A DNA stretch of 64,000 bases from Ceratopteris richardii (Eukaryota; Streptophyta; Polypodiopsida; Polypodiales; Pteridaceae): assembly GCA_020310875.1 (NCBI GenBank), contig CM035444.1:24797772-24861771 (forward strand), in the 5' to 3' direction. Both the position numbers and the translations under genes were made by a program. Below the pieces are notes generated by a model, which was not told the DNA's origin, did no database searches, and saw nothing but the letters and a program-made list of their open reading frames with translations. Below are positions 33,677 to 44,756 of this stretch, one piece after another (positions within the stretch are counted from its first letter, which is position 1; each line of letters opens with the position of its first letter).

Positions 33677-34315
33677 TGTTGCTCTAGCACAATGGTAAGT
33701 ACCACGTTAAGAAGCTTCACCTCCTTAATTGTCAATCCGCGGAAGAGATAGGAGTGATATGAAGATCGTGAATGTGAGATGAAGTGAGAGTGAAGGTGAG
33801 AAGCATAGAGATGCACACACACATACACACACACAACGAAGAGATAAGCAAGGCACAATGGAAGGTGAGAAATTAACTCTATTACTCAAGAACACTATTA
33901 CAAGCTCAAAAGAACTCTAACCTCCAACAAGCTACCCTAAAAAATGAGCTCTCTATCTCTTTTTATAGTTTCTAGACTAGTTTTGACCGGTTTCACATCT
34001 AGTGACCGGCATAGTTAAAAAATAGGTCCTAGATGCTATTTGGAAGGGTAAACGGTGTCTAAAAATAACGAAAATTGATACGCTTGTTCTACCTAAGCTC
34101 CTCAAGCTCGAGGACTCCTCGGCTTGCACAAAATGGAGCTATGGATTACAAAATGGGGTTTTCTATGTTACATATGTTACAATAGTGATAAAAATCACTG
34201 TTGGAGGTTTTTGGAAAGTATTTGGAAACATAATTCTTTGAAAAAAGATTTGACTGGCTCCCTGCTCCATCGTTACATGCTTCCGCGTCTTCTATGCCTC
34301 TGGCTGCTTCCAACA
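33677..34315 (-). repeat. 5' LTR of G1
   Basis: Runs from TGTTGCTCTAGC to GCTTCCAACA on the plus strand. On the minus strand it begins TGTTGG and ends CAACA. Near-identical to 18398-19036. Confidence 0.97.
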
Positions 34316-34320
34316 CCGAG
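34316..34320. repeat. Target-site duplication (right) of G1
   Basis: CCGAG, identical to 18393-18397. The copia A1 reading continues in register directly after it. Confidence 0.95.
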
Positions 34321-35570
34321 TAATGCATAAATAAATCAAGCATCCAATAGCCTGCTGATAGAGAACAACATCAAATGCATCTCTAGCATCATGAAGACTC
34401 AGTCAGAAACCTGTTTCCATAGGAGTGGCAATAGGTTTACAGTCTTCAAGGCCAAAATACTGCAATAATGTGTCAATATATTTTGTTTGACACAAAGCCA
34501 TTCCACCATCAACGTGCATAATCTGAATGCCCAAATAGTGATGCAAATACCCCAAATCAGACATCTCAAATGAGGCATGCAAATCAGCCTTAATATCAGC
34601 AATATGCTTCTCATCAGGACCAGTGAGCAGCATGTCATCAACATAAAGCACAATGATCAGAAGTACGTCATTAGCACACTTAACATATAAGGTGCTTTCA
34701 GTTGGACTGTTCTCAAAACCATGTGCAATCACATAGGCATGTATCTTCTCATACCAAGCATGTGGTGCTTGCTTTAAACCATATAATGCCTTCTTTAACC
34801 TGCACACTTGGTTTTCATGCCCTTTCTGCACAAATCCACGGGGCTGAAAAACATACACTTCTTCATGCAAGTCACCATTCAGAAATGCAGTTTTAATGTC
34901 CAACTAATGTACATTCCAACCATGATGAGCTGCATGTGCACAGATGCTCCGAACAGTAGTCATACGACATGTAAGTGCAAAGGTTTCATCAAAATCAATC
35001 CCTCTTTCTTGCACATAACCCTTTGCAATAAGCCTAGCCTCATACCTGTCAACTATACCCACTTAATGCCAATGGCCTTCTTGCTAGGAGGCAAGTCACA
35101 TAAAGACCAAGTAACATTCTTCATTATAGCATCATATTCAGATTACATAGCAACCATCCAATTTTCTTAATTTCGTGCTCCATCACACAAAGCAGGTTCA
35201 GTCTCATGAGAGAGACTAGATGCAGCCATAACATAGCAATCTGATCCAAAAGTGGCACTATGAGAGCCTGATCGAGTGTGATATGAAAGAGGTGCATCTA
35301 ATTTGCTATCATGCAAAGTTTGCACCAGCCATTTTGGCATAGTTTTTGCCTCCTGAATATCAGTTCTCTCATCAATAAGTGCATCATGTAAATCTGCATC
35401 AGAAATGGGATGATCTACATCATCACATGAAAGCTGCAAAGGCTAAGAGGTTGCCTCATTAGGACCAACACTAGACTATCCACTTGTAAAAAGAGGCATC
35501 AAAGTATCATACATGTCTTTGGAGCTAACAGATGTCTCCTTAGTACATGAAAGCAATGACTGAATAACAT
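34321..35570 (-). pseudogene. Copia A1, RT and linker (right of G1)
   Basis: Minus strand RT motifs: [86 protein letters not shown]. The linker upstream (35167-35439 and 35476-35570) reads MPKWLVQTLHDSK and CTKETSVSSKDMYDTL. Stop codons at about 34403 and 34904 and indels break it. At 35570/35571 the sequence jumps into the LTR of A2, so the integrase, protease, gag and 5' LTR of A1 are lost. Confidence 0.92.
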
Positions 35571-35675
35571 AATAGGCGTATATACAAGCCGGGAAAAAAA
35601 AACCTCCTAAAGAGGGTAAAAAGTGCCTCGGCGTCCTAGAGTGTTCACACATATCACTACCTAAATATATCAACA
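35571..35675 (-). repeat. Truncated 3' LTR of A2
   Basis: AATAGGCGTATATACAAG to CTAAATATATCAACA matches the last 105 bp (plus-strand sense) of the 40158-40386 LTR. The remainder was lost at the junction with A1. Confidence 0.88.
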
Positions 35676-35688
35676 AATCCCCCCTGGG
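35676..35688 (-). promoter_or_regulatory. Polypurine tract of A2
   Basis: The minus strand reads CCCAGGGGGGATT directly before TGTTGATATATTTAG, the LTR start. The same arrangement precedes the LTR in A4 (47607) and A6 (59402). Confidence 0.8.
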
Positions 35689-35748
35689 AGTGATGCGGTG
35701 AACAAGTAGCTGGCACTCATGTATAAGAAGTGCCAAGCTATGTGGAAA

Positions 35749-36410
35749 TCACTCCACAAAAGGAAGTAATCCCAAAGCTTTGCGGAAAGCTTCAAACTTC
35801 TCCCTAGGCAGAGCCTTTGTGAAAAGATCTGCAATGTTCTCCTGCGTGGGCACATATGCCAAGCTTATCTCCCTAGCAGAGAACCTCTCCCTGACATAAT
35901 GGTAATGAACCTCAATTTGATTAGTGCGAGCATGGAACATAGAGTTCCTCGCAACTGCCAATGCGCTCTGACTGTCAGTGAAGATGGTGGTGGCAGAAGA
36001 CTGACCACCACCCAAATCAGCCATAAGGCGTTTGAGCCACACACATTCAATAGTCGTTGTGAAAGCTGCCCTATACTCAGCCTCACAACTGGAAGTGGCC
36101 ACAGTAGGTTGCTTCTTGCTCAACCAAGATATACATGAGCTACCAAGCATGAAGCAAAAACCACTAGTGGACACACGAGTGTCATAGCAACCAACCCAAT
36201 CAGAGTCAGAAAAAGCATGCAAATTGAGCGGTAGTGATCCCCCCTTGGGATAAAACAACCTAAGTAGTCGAGTACCACTCAAGTAGCAAAAGATACACTT
36301 AACCTCCTGCCAATGCTTGACTCTTGGGCAATGCATAAACCTGCTCATCTGTGAGACAGCAAACTGAATATCTGGCCGAGTAATGCATAAGTAAATCAAG
36401 CATTCAATAG
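35749..36410 (-). pseudogene. Copia A2 RNase H
   Basis: An uninterrupted 216-codon stretch: MSRFMHCPRVKHWQEV, FCYLSGTRLLRLFYPKGGS, SDSDWVGCYDTRVSTSGFCF, SSCEAEYRAAF, TIFTDSQSALAVARN, VHYHYVRERF, ENIADLFTKALPREKFEAF. The catalytic-type residues (Asp in SDSDW, Glu in CEAEY, Asp in FTDSQ) are all present, so the domain itself looks intact. It is separated from RT by a deletion ending at about 36411. Confidence 0.93.
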
Positions 36411-37589
36411 CTAATCAGCCTTAAAATCAGCAATATGCCTCTCATGAGGACCAGTGAGCAACACGTCATCAACATAAAGCACAATGATCAGAAGTACATC
36501 ATTAGCACACTTAACATATAAGGTGCTTTCAGTTGGACTGTTCTCAAAACCATGTGCAATCAGATAGGCATGTATCTTTTCATACCAAGCACGTGATGCT
36601 TGCTTTAAACCATATAATGCCTTCTTTAACCTGCACACCTCATTCTCATGCCCTTTTTGCACAAAGCCACGGGGCTGAAAAACATACACTTCTTCATGCA
36701 AGTCACCATTCAAAAATGCATTTTTAATGTCCAACTGATGTACATTCCAACCATGATGGGCTGCAAGTGCATAGATGCTTTGAACAGTAGTCATATGGCA
36801 TGTAATTGCAAAGGTCTTATCAAAATCAATGCCTCTTTCTTGTGCATAGCCCTTTGCAACAAGCCTAGCCTTATGCCTGTCAACTGTACCATCAAGTTTA
36901 CACTTCAGCTTGTATACCCACTTAGTGCCAATGGCCTTCTTTCCAGGAGGCAAGTCACATAAAGACCAAGTACCATTCTTCATTATTGCATCATATTCAG
37001 ATTGCATAGCAGCCATCCAATTTTCTGAATTTTGTGCTTCATCAAACGAAACACGCTCAGTCTCATCACAGAGACTAGATGCAGCCATAACATAGCAATC
37101 TGATGCAAAAGAGGCACTATGAGAGCCTGATCGTGTACGATATGAGAGAGGTGCATCTAATTTGCTGTCATGCAAGGTCTGCACCAGCCATTTTGGCATA
37201 GTTCTTGCCTGCTCAATATCAGCTCTCTCATCAATAAGTGCATCATGTAAATTTGCATCAGAAATGGAATGATCTGCATCATCACATGAAATCTGCAAAC
37301 ACTGAGACGTTGCCTCACTAGGACCAACACTAGACTTTCCACCTCTAAAAAGAGGCAACAAAGTATCATACATGTCTTTGGAGCTAACATATGTCTCCTT
37401 AGTACATGAAAGGAATGGCTGAATAGCATCATCCACAAAAACAACATCACGGCTAACCAGAATATGTTTAGTCTGTGGATGATACAGACGATAGCCTTTA
37501 CTTTCTAAACTGTACCCAACAAAAATACATTTTACTGCTTTATCATCCAATTTTCTATGATGTTGTTCGGGCATTAATGCATATGCCAA
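36411..37589 (-). pseudogene. Copia A2 integrase tail, linker and RT
   Basis: 392 open codons. KCIFVGYSLESKGYRLYHP and ILVSRDVVFVDD are the post-integrase segment. The linker has MPKWLVQTLHDSK. RT has [74 protein letters not shown] and YVDDVLLTGPHERHIADF. It ends after the palm, where about 235 bp coding for the thumb-side LHHYLGI region are deleted. Confidence 0.94.
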
Positions 37590-38960
37590 ACAACCAAAAA
37601 CAAAAGATGAGTAACAGATGGCTTGCGATCATGCCAAGCCTCATATGGAGTGATAGACTGCAGTGCTTTAGTGGGACACCTGTTTAGTACATATGCTGCA
37701 CACATGATAGCCTCAAGCCAGAAACTATGTGGTAAAGCCTGACTCTTGACCATACACCTCGCCATCTCCATGAGAGACCTGTTCTTTCTTTCAGCAACTC
37801 CATTCTGTTGAGGTGTATACGGCACTGTACACTGGTTTTTTATCCCACGTTCAGCCAAAAATGCATTAAAATCAGAAGAGATATATTCCCCCCCTCGATC
37901 AGAACAGAGGGTGCCCATTTTACATGCTAATAGATTTTCAGCCAAAACCAAAAATTGTTTGAAGCACATGAACACTTTGGACTTTGTCGTCAATGGATAT
38001 ACCCATGCATGCCTAGAAAAATCATCGATGAAAGTCACGAAGTAAAGATAATTCCCAAAAGAAGGTGTTTGCATAGGACCACAGACATCACTATGTACAA
38101 GCTGCAATTTCTTAGTAGCCCGAACTGAACCATCTTTTGGAAAGGATGAATGCTGCATTTTGTCCAAAATATAGCCTTCACAAACATGTTTTCCAGGTGC
38201 CTCAAGTTTGGGCAAAGTGGACACCATTTCAGATTTCTACAGGCGTACCAAACTAGCAAAATTCAGATGACCAAAGCGTGCATGCCAAAGCTTTGCATCT
38301 GACATAGCTTGAGAATCATTTACTACACATGCCAAATCATTTAGAGATCTTTCATAGACTATGAGCTTATACAGCCCACGACATAAAATGCTAGAAGCAA
38401 TAATCACATCGCCGTTTGACAGATCATGAACTGTACACCTGTCATCAACAAATTTCACAACCAAGCCAATCTTGGCTAATGCAAAAAATGATAACAGGTT
38501 CTTCTTGATCCCTGACACCAATAAAGCATCTGTCAAAGTGAAAGAACTACCATCAGCAGTAGTCAAAATGATCTTACCAACTCCCATAATAGGATAAGAG
38601 GAGTTGTTGGCGCATGTAACAGTATTCCCTGTAGGAGCAGGCTCGAGTGAAGAGAAGAAACTGCGCTGCGAGGTAATATGTTTGGTCGCCCCATTGTCAA
38701 AATACTAAACATCTGAGTCTATTGCAGACATGCACTGCTCATGAGAAGATGGGTCAAAATTGCAAACAGTAGTAAATGCCCATTCTTCTTCCTGCACAAG
38801 ATTAGCAGACTCCATTTTTGGTGTAGAGGCTTTTGCAACAACCATTCTAGCCTCTTTTGCAGCCAGTTTTGGACAGTTCTTTATGATATGATCATTAACT
38901 TTACAATACTTACAAAACAATTTCTGCTTTTCTGATTTTTTCTCATCTTTTCTTCTTTGC
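37574..38960 (-). pseudogene. Copia A2 protease and integrase
   Basis: The protease site reads YFDNGATKHIT, with Asn where siblings A6 and A5 have Ser (DSG). GAG-pre-integrase follows (KLWHARFGHLNF). A TAG at 38237 interrupts it. The integrase core is open: LVHSDVCGPM, VTFIDDFSRHAWVYPL, CSDRGGEYISSDF, PYTPQQNGVAERKN, so the DDE residues are all present. A frame change at 37580-37590 leads into the RT frame. A TAG at 38705 precedes the protease. Confidence 0.92.
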
Positions 38961-39059
38961 CTCTTTTGCAGCCAGTTTTGGACAGTTCTTTATGATATGA
39001 TCATTAACTTTACAATACTTACAAAACAATTTCTGCTTTTCTGATTTTTTCTCATCTTT
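38850..39059 (-). repeat. 109-bp tandem duplication of the gag zinc-knuckle segment in A2
   Basis: 38850-38950 and 38959-39059 are identical over 101 bp, period 109 bp. Both encode FCKYCKVNDHIIKNCPKL, so the knuckle (CX2CX4HX4C) occurs twice, in different frames because 109 is not a multiple of 3. Confidence 0.95.
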
Positions 39060-39873
39060 GTCTTGGTTCTTCGAATGTGCAGCATTTGCAGATTTTTGCT
39101 TACTAGTAGAAGAGCTCCATTTTCCTTTGCCCTTTTGACTAGCTAGGAAAGCTTGATCTGCAACACGCATAATGGACCTATTCTGCCTGGACTGATCTTC
39201 CTGCAACAGAACAGAGACTAACTCTTCAAATGATAAGGCATTTGGATTGCCTTTCATCATCAAGCGAAGAGTAGAAGCAAAATTTTGATATAAATCAGGA
39301 AGACCATTCAGAACGGTCTGCACAAGTGAGCTATCTAGTATAACCTCATCAGCAGAAATCAACTGTTCCTTCAAGTCTTTGATCTTCCTTAGGAAACTAT
39401 CCATAGAATCACCCTCATTCATGTGCTCACTCTCCAACTGTTTTCGGAGGTAAGCAACACGAGCCTCATTCCTAGCTTGGTACAATGTGGTAAGTGTATC
39501 CCAAGCATCCTTAGCTATTGGGCAAGAGCGTATGTGAGGAATAATGACACCTTTGACAGACAAAGCTATCAATGCATGTGCCTGGGCATCTGCCATCCCA
39601 ACGAATCTGCTCTACAGTAGGTGGAGCAGAAACCGCAGTACGAACAAGAATATGCAGAATATCATCATCTTCGACACCTTCTGCATCAGCTTTAGTACCT
39701 GCAGTTGTAACATTTGCAGGTGTGATAGGACGTTTTTCGACACCTTGCACAATGTTCCACAGTCCTTTTGCAACCAACACATGTCGCATGATATAAGCCC
39801 ATAATGGGTAGTTGGTACCATCCAACTTATCCTTAACAACCAACATACGGAATACATCACTGCTTTCAGCCAT
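38943..39873 (-). pseudogene. Copia A2 gag (UBN2-type)
   Basis: The ATG at 39873 starts MAESSDVFRMLVVKDKLDG and TNYPLWAYIMRHVLVAKGLW. A frame change at 39590-39600 leads to ALIALSVKGVIIPHI, DAWDTLTTLYQARNEARV, MDSFLRKIKDLKEQL, VLNGLPDLYQNFAS and the knuckle CKYCKVNDHIIKNC. This is a copia capsid-nucleocapsid of about 300 residues. The knuckle is followed by the frameshifting duplication. Confidence 0.93.
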
Positions 39874-40144
39874 GACCGTTGACTAAAATACCTTGATGCA
39901 GAAAATTGACTGTATCTCAAAAAGTTGAACAGAACTGCCCAGACAAATTCTGCTAGACCTGTAGCAGACTTCGAGACGCTTATACTAGTGAACAGAATTT
40001 GGTATATACCTTTGGCACAAAAAGATGAAATAACCTGCACAAGCGCTGTGATAGTGTGTTTGGAGGCCGAAACGAGCTTAGATCGTGATTCTGAGATTGC
40101 AAACGGAGGAGTGTCGACAGCGCCCTAGATGAAGCGACGACCTG

Positions 40145-40155
40145 CTCTGATACCA
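40145..40155 (-). promoter_or_regulatory. Primer-binding site of A2
   Basis: The minus strand reads TGGTATCAGAG two bases inside the LTR. tRNA-iMet type. Confidence 0.93.
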
Positions 40156-40157
40156 AT

Positions 40158-40386
40158 TGTTGGAGATAGACGTATGTGGAAGCACGCGAACATCACAAGG
40201 AAGGAGAAGAATCTTGGAGCACAACACACAATACTGAATGTATTACTAGAGAATGTACAAAGATAAGTAGCCCATTAGGGAAATAGGCGTATATACAAGT
40301 TGGGGAAAAAAACCTACTAAAGAGGGAAAAAAGTGCCCCGACAGTCCTAGAGTGTTCACACACATCACTACCTAAATATATCAACA
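40158..40386 (-). repeat. 5' LTR of A2 (229 bp)
   Basis: Plus strand TGTTGGAGATAGACG to AAATATATCAACA. Length and sequence agree with the LTRs of A4 (50992-51221) and A6 (59174-59401), which fixes the family LTR at about 229 bp. Confidence 0.93.
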
Positions 40387-43368
40387 TAAGCTTCAAACTT
40401 GTACTCCCCAAAATTATCCTTCAAACCTTTTCTTCAAAAGTCTTTTCCAAAACTGAATTTGACTTTCCTTCAAACAATTTGAACTTGTTGAATATGAACC
40501 ATAATACCTGAGAAAATATGTAAACTAGATATCCAATAGTGTACTCATCAAGCAATCATTTGCTTGACAACAAATGTAGCAAGTACTGACTCTGAACCTG
40601 CTATCTCCTATCTTCTCAAATTTGAAAACATACACTAGGATCCACATATTTGCATTTACCTTACAAAAGCTTTCTCAATGTACTTTTGTTGTGTCATGTA
40701 AATACACTAAACAAAATCAGGAACTGAATCTTGGAACCTATGACTGACAACTCACAACTTAGTGTATTATGAACACTAGCTGGTTCATCTCTGACTATAC
40801 TCAACTCAACTCATGAGTCTCATCAAAATTTTATATCTATGATGTCATCTTGTCATCATCCTTGTTCTTACTGTAAGTCTTTCATACCTCTTTCCTTCAG
40901 AATCTGGTATAAACAAAAATGTGTGCACCTTTGAAAACATACCTTTCTAAAATATCAATTTTCTCTTCAATAGAACTCTGGAACCTTCTCTTGAATAGGA
41001 ATATCCTAACAGGAACTTTCTCCAGACATTCTCCTTCTTCCTTCTCCTTTCAAAGTTGGAACATAAGTAGAAACTGACAAAGGAAATATAGGAATACCTG
41101 AATTAGGAATACCTGTAAGTATGAATCTGCATTCTTTCACATATGGCTAGAAAATAAGTCTTCATGTTTCATCACTCCCCTGGATGATTTAACACTAGTA
41201 TCCAGAATTCTTCAAATCTGGAACGTCTTCCTTCATAAATCTGATTTTTCATAACATTAATACCTGTGTCTGAAACAAAAATTTTGAACCCTTTTTATTA
41301 GCATTATTGACATGCCAATAGCTTTTCTTGTCATTCTTCAGCTTCCCAAAATCTAGAATAAGGTTAGCTGATTTATCATAAAAACCTTGCTGAAAGCATT
41401 TTAGGATTCATAACCTTCTACAACATACTGCAACACAAATTTGATAGAACCTGAACCTTTGACGTACTTCTTCCAATGTTAAGAATCTTCACAAACAAAG
41501 GATAGAAAACTGACTCATAAATACTCAAGATTTTCATGATCATTCAAGATCATCCAAGATCATACACGATCATACAAGCTCTATGATCTCTCCAACAAAA
41601 TACTTGTGTAGAATATGCACTCATCAAACCTTCATGATTGAATGTTTGATTTGCAATGTGAATGTTTCCAAGTGTCCACGCTTCTCACAAAAAGTTGTAA
41701 AAACTTTTTTTTAACCAAATCCTTCTCAAGAATCTACAACTTCTACTTGAAACATAAGTGGATAAAACTTCTCACCTTGAGAACTGCAAAAGCTGCAAGT
41801 TTGATACTTCATACCTTCATATTCTTCCTGGGTGAAATATGACAATACCTGCTTAACTTTCTTTTGGTTAACTCCACTGCTCAATCAAGTGATAGGATCT
41901 GATGGAACACCTTTTTGAATATAAATATATATCCAAAAGTCTAGACAACCATAGAAAGTAGATTCTTCAACTTACTAGTACATCAAAAATCTTGAAGTTT
42001 TTTGAAAATACTGAATATGAGGTAACTTTTCCAAACACAAAACCTCGACCCAAGCCTTCAACATCTGCAACAAAAAACTCTTTTATCTCAAGGGTTAGAT
42101 AAAGAAGAAATAGACTTCTCTACAACTTGTCATATACCAAGTAGCTCTGATTTGAAACTCCAAGAATTCTTTGAGGGAACACATAGTTGCCTGCTCAAAA
42201 TCTTCAACTAAAACATAAGTCATACACATATGAGTCAAAACATATACCTACTGATTTTCTTTCTCTCAATGTAATTCTTTTTCAAAACCTACTAAAACAT
42301 GACAAAGTATAATGCAAAACAAGAAACTGCTTCCTCTTCACACAAGATGTTCTTGTAGACTTGTCTTTGGGTGTAGAGGATAAAATAGGAAAAGTATATG
42401 GAAAATATATGAGAAAAGGAAGTCTTACTTTTCTTTTGGAAATATTGGACTTTCTTCTTTTGCATCTTTCTTCCACCTGATGATGATGTCAGCATCTTCA
42501 AACTTCTCTTCCATACCTTTTGTTCTCTTCATCTTGAGGTAGCAAGTACTCTTAACTTCTTCAAATGAACTTTTCTCTTCCTCTAGTGATAAGAGTAAGA
42601 GACAAACCAAACATGGCATACAAATGGAAGTGAACATAAAATCATGTTTTACCATCTCCTCATATCTCTGAATCAAAACTCTGCTTTAAGTGTGACTGAT
42701 ATGACTGAATTCACCAACCTTTTGGCTGAATGCGGAATTACCTCTCTAGTGTACCAAGATCAAATTCTGTACCTAGATAAAAAAAAAACTTCCAACCAAC
42801 TTACAACACAAGGTTGGCTGAAAACAAAATTCATCTCATCTCCAAATTTGTCTTCTTAGATGAGCTTCCTTGCCATGAAAGAGATCTCTCAAAACTCTCT
42901 AGAAAAACCTCTAGATACCTGTTTTGATGTAGCCTTTAACTTTCAAATAATGAAAGTGTATAAAAGCATTTCTTTAATCCTTCAAATCTCTTCATAATTG
43001 CTTTTCTAAGATATGACCTGCAAATGACAATCTGATAGTAGAAACTGATACCTGTGATTTGATGTTGATCTGGTTCCTTCATCTTCTCCAAACCATTGTT
43101 TTTCCTTGAATTTGAAGTAGCCTTTTCTTCATCAAGTCTTGGTCTTCAAATAATACTTCTGTAAAGTATTTGCATACTCTTCCAAAAATATTTGGCTGCT
43201 TAACAGATCATCAACTTCATACTCCACACTGATGAATAAACATGTAATTGAATTGTCTAATCTCAACTCTCCACTCATCTAGATTAAGTGTGTATGTCAA
43301 ATGTCAAATATTAGAAGATGCCCTTAAATAATATGTTGTAAACCTAGGAATCTGAGAGCCTGAATGAG
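40387..43368. other. 3-kb AT-rich interval without recognisable coding, possible interior of a large non-coding LTR element
   Basis: No conserved protein motif on either strand. Its right border is a perfect copia PBS complement at 43369-43379 followed by an LTR-like start, so by position this is the interior of a minus-strand element lacking genes. The plus-strand word TACCTG (minus CAGGTA) recurs about seven times, often as AATACCTG. No second LTR is found at the left end. Confidence 0.45.
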
Positions 43369-43379
43369 CTCTGATACCA
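43369..43379 (-). promoter_or_regulatory. Orphan copia primer-binding site (element D)
   Basis: The minus strand reads TGGTATCAGAG, separated by two bases from TGTTGGAAATTTAG, which would be the LTR terminus (43382). Confidence 0.75.
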
Positions 43380-43381
43380 AA

Positions 43382-44480
43382 TGTTGGAAATTTAGTAGGC
43401 CCATAATTAATACCACAGGTCCATAGTTCCATAGGTCTAGGATCAACAACACAGATTCTAGCAATATTTAAATATTGAAAAAACATGAAAATACCACATT
43501 TAATCATACAAATGATGAGACAAAGATAGAGAAAGATAAGACAACATGTGTAAAGTGTTACGTAAGACACTGCTTACTCACACTATCATATATACAAATG
43601 TCAATTTACAATGTGGGAGCAAAACTCTCAACCACTCTATGTGAACAAAAATAGATGGATGAGTGAATGTACAAATGTAACAAGAATATTCAGATGTATG
43701 GACATAAATCTGAATATATTTGAGATGTGTGACCTAATAGGTTGTACAAGAGTGAATATGAGTGATAGAAAGAGGAAGGACCAATCTAAAACTGATAATA
43801 AGCAAACCCTCATATGAACTTAGGCTATGGAAGACCCTAAATCAGATACGTGTGTGAAAGATCACATACTTACAAAAGTAGCAAAGAATGCTAACAAGTA
43901 ACAAGTTTGCTGCTAGAAATCCTCAAACTCATATGAACATACCTTCTCGAACACCTCATCCAAATATGCATAAAGCATACATGTACTGATTCTCTTGTAC
44001 CTATGCCGAATAAGACTTCTCCTGATATGGATACCACTTCCATATACTTCAAGTAGTACCTGTGTGCATAAAGAGAATATGTACCTGAATTCTTAACATA
44101 AGATGTAAATCTTATGTTAAGCACCATCCAATGTCTTTGAAGTAGCCTGAAATCTTCACGTAGAAGACAATCTTCAAATACATCATGTGAATGGCCGATC
44201 CACACAACCAAGCTGCTAATAGATGAGTCCTCTCCATAAGCAAGAGTGTGAGCACACACTTCTTCTCTAACAAGAACTCCATAGCCACTCCTCAACATGC
44301 TCCAAAATAGCACCATGGCTGCCCTATGTGCTAGAAGCACCACCTCTATTGAGGTACCAAGCTCCAAAGCTTGTGTTGCAAAAGGTGTAGGATGATTGAA
44401 TAATGAGCCAAATATGTTCTTATGTAGTATTGTCCACACTTCAAAAGCACAACTCTTTAAGCTAAAAGTGATCGGCATCG
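43382..44480 (-). repeat. Probable 5' LTR of element D, right end not defined
   Basis: Starts TGTTGGAAATTTAG next to the PBS. The sequence to about 44480 is non-coding. I could not find a second copy to fix its end, so the right coordinate is only the last point before a different-looking segment. Confidence 0.4.
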
Positions 44481-44569
44481 TAATTCGATAAAAACAAAAT
44501 CATACGTGATTGTTCACTTCGAAATACATAAGAAAAAAACTATGTCGCTAATCGTTATTTTGAAAAGCA

Positions 44570-44670
44570 TAAAAAAATTCTCATTTCGTGTTGCCGCTGG
44601 TGGGACTAGAACTCGCATGGGGACTTTGGGAGGACAACAACGTAGCCACAATGCTCGCAGTGTTTGGTTG
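44570..44670 (-). other. tRNA-like segment, possibly SINE-derived
   Basis: The minus strand reads GCGAGTTCTAGTCCCACC, close to a Pol III B box with tRNA T-arm context, preceded about 45 bases upstream by GTGGCTACGTTGTTG, a weak A-box-like sequence. No cloverleaf is convincingly formed and no poly-A or poly-T tail is obvious, so it is a weak call. Confidence 0.3.
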
Positions 44671-44756
44671 TAGAGGGAGTAATAAGAAGAGCTACACATT
44701 CTGTATACTGTGAGCAAATTTGACCACTGACCATGTACAATGTACTATATGACATT

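Larger units (their letters stand above)
18398..34315 (-). mobile_element. Gypsy LTR retrotransposon G1, complete, 15.9 kb
   Basis: Identical-length 639-bp LTRs, 5-bp target-site duplication, tRNA-Asp-type PBS and a purine tract next to the 3' LTR define the whole element. Order on the minus strand: leader with minisatellite, gag with several zinc knuckles, PR, RT, RNase H, INT, a second protease-like domain, then ORF3. PR-RT-RH-INT order shows gypsy; no chromodomain is seen, and the PBS plus long extra ORF fit the Ogre/Tat/Athila group. The LTRs differ at 4 sites by eye (about 0.6%), so the insertion is recent, yet the coding regions carry about ten stops and at least two frameshifts. It sits inside copia A1. 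Confidence 0.96.
35571..40386 (-). mobile_element. Copia family A element A2, nearly complete
   Basis: Has a full 5' LTR (40158-40386), PBS, gag, protease, integrase, RT, RNase H, PPT and a 105-bp stub of the 3' LTR (35571-35675). It is the best reference copy of family A in the window for integrase and RNase H. It carries frameshifts, a tandem duplication in gag and a deletion of about 235 bp between RT and RNase H, so it is not functional. Confidence 0.93.

Noticed and set aside
35899..36138. Plus-strand frames antisense to family-A RNase H (also 47758-48069, 59626-59865)
   Set aside because: They recur only because the minus-strand RNase H is conserved; no independent evidence for coding.
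42425..42859. Possible small host genes in the AT-rich interval
   Set aside because: Short frames with no domain, biased Lys/Glu or Phe/Ser composition and no conserved partner.
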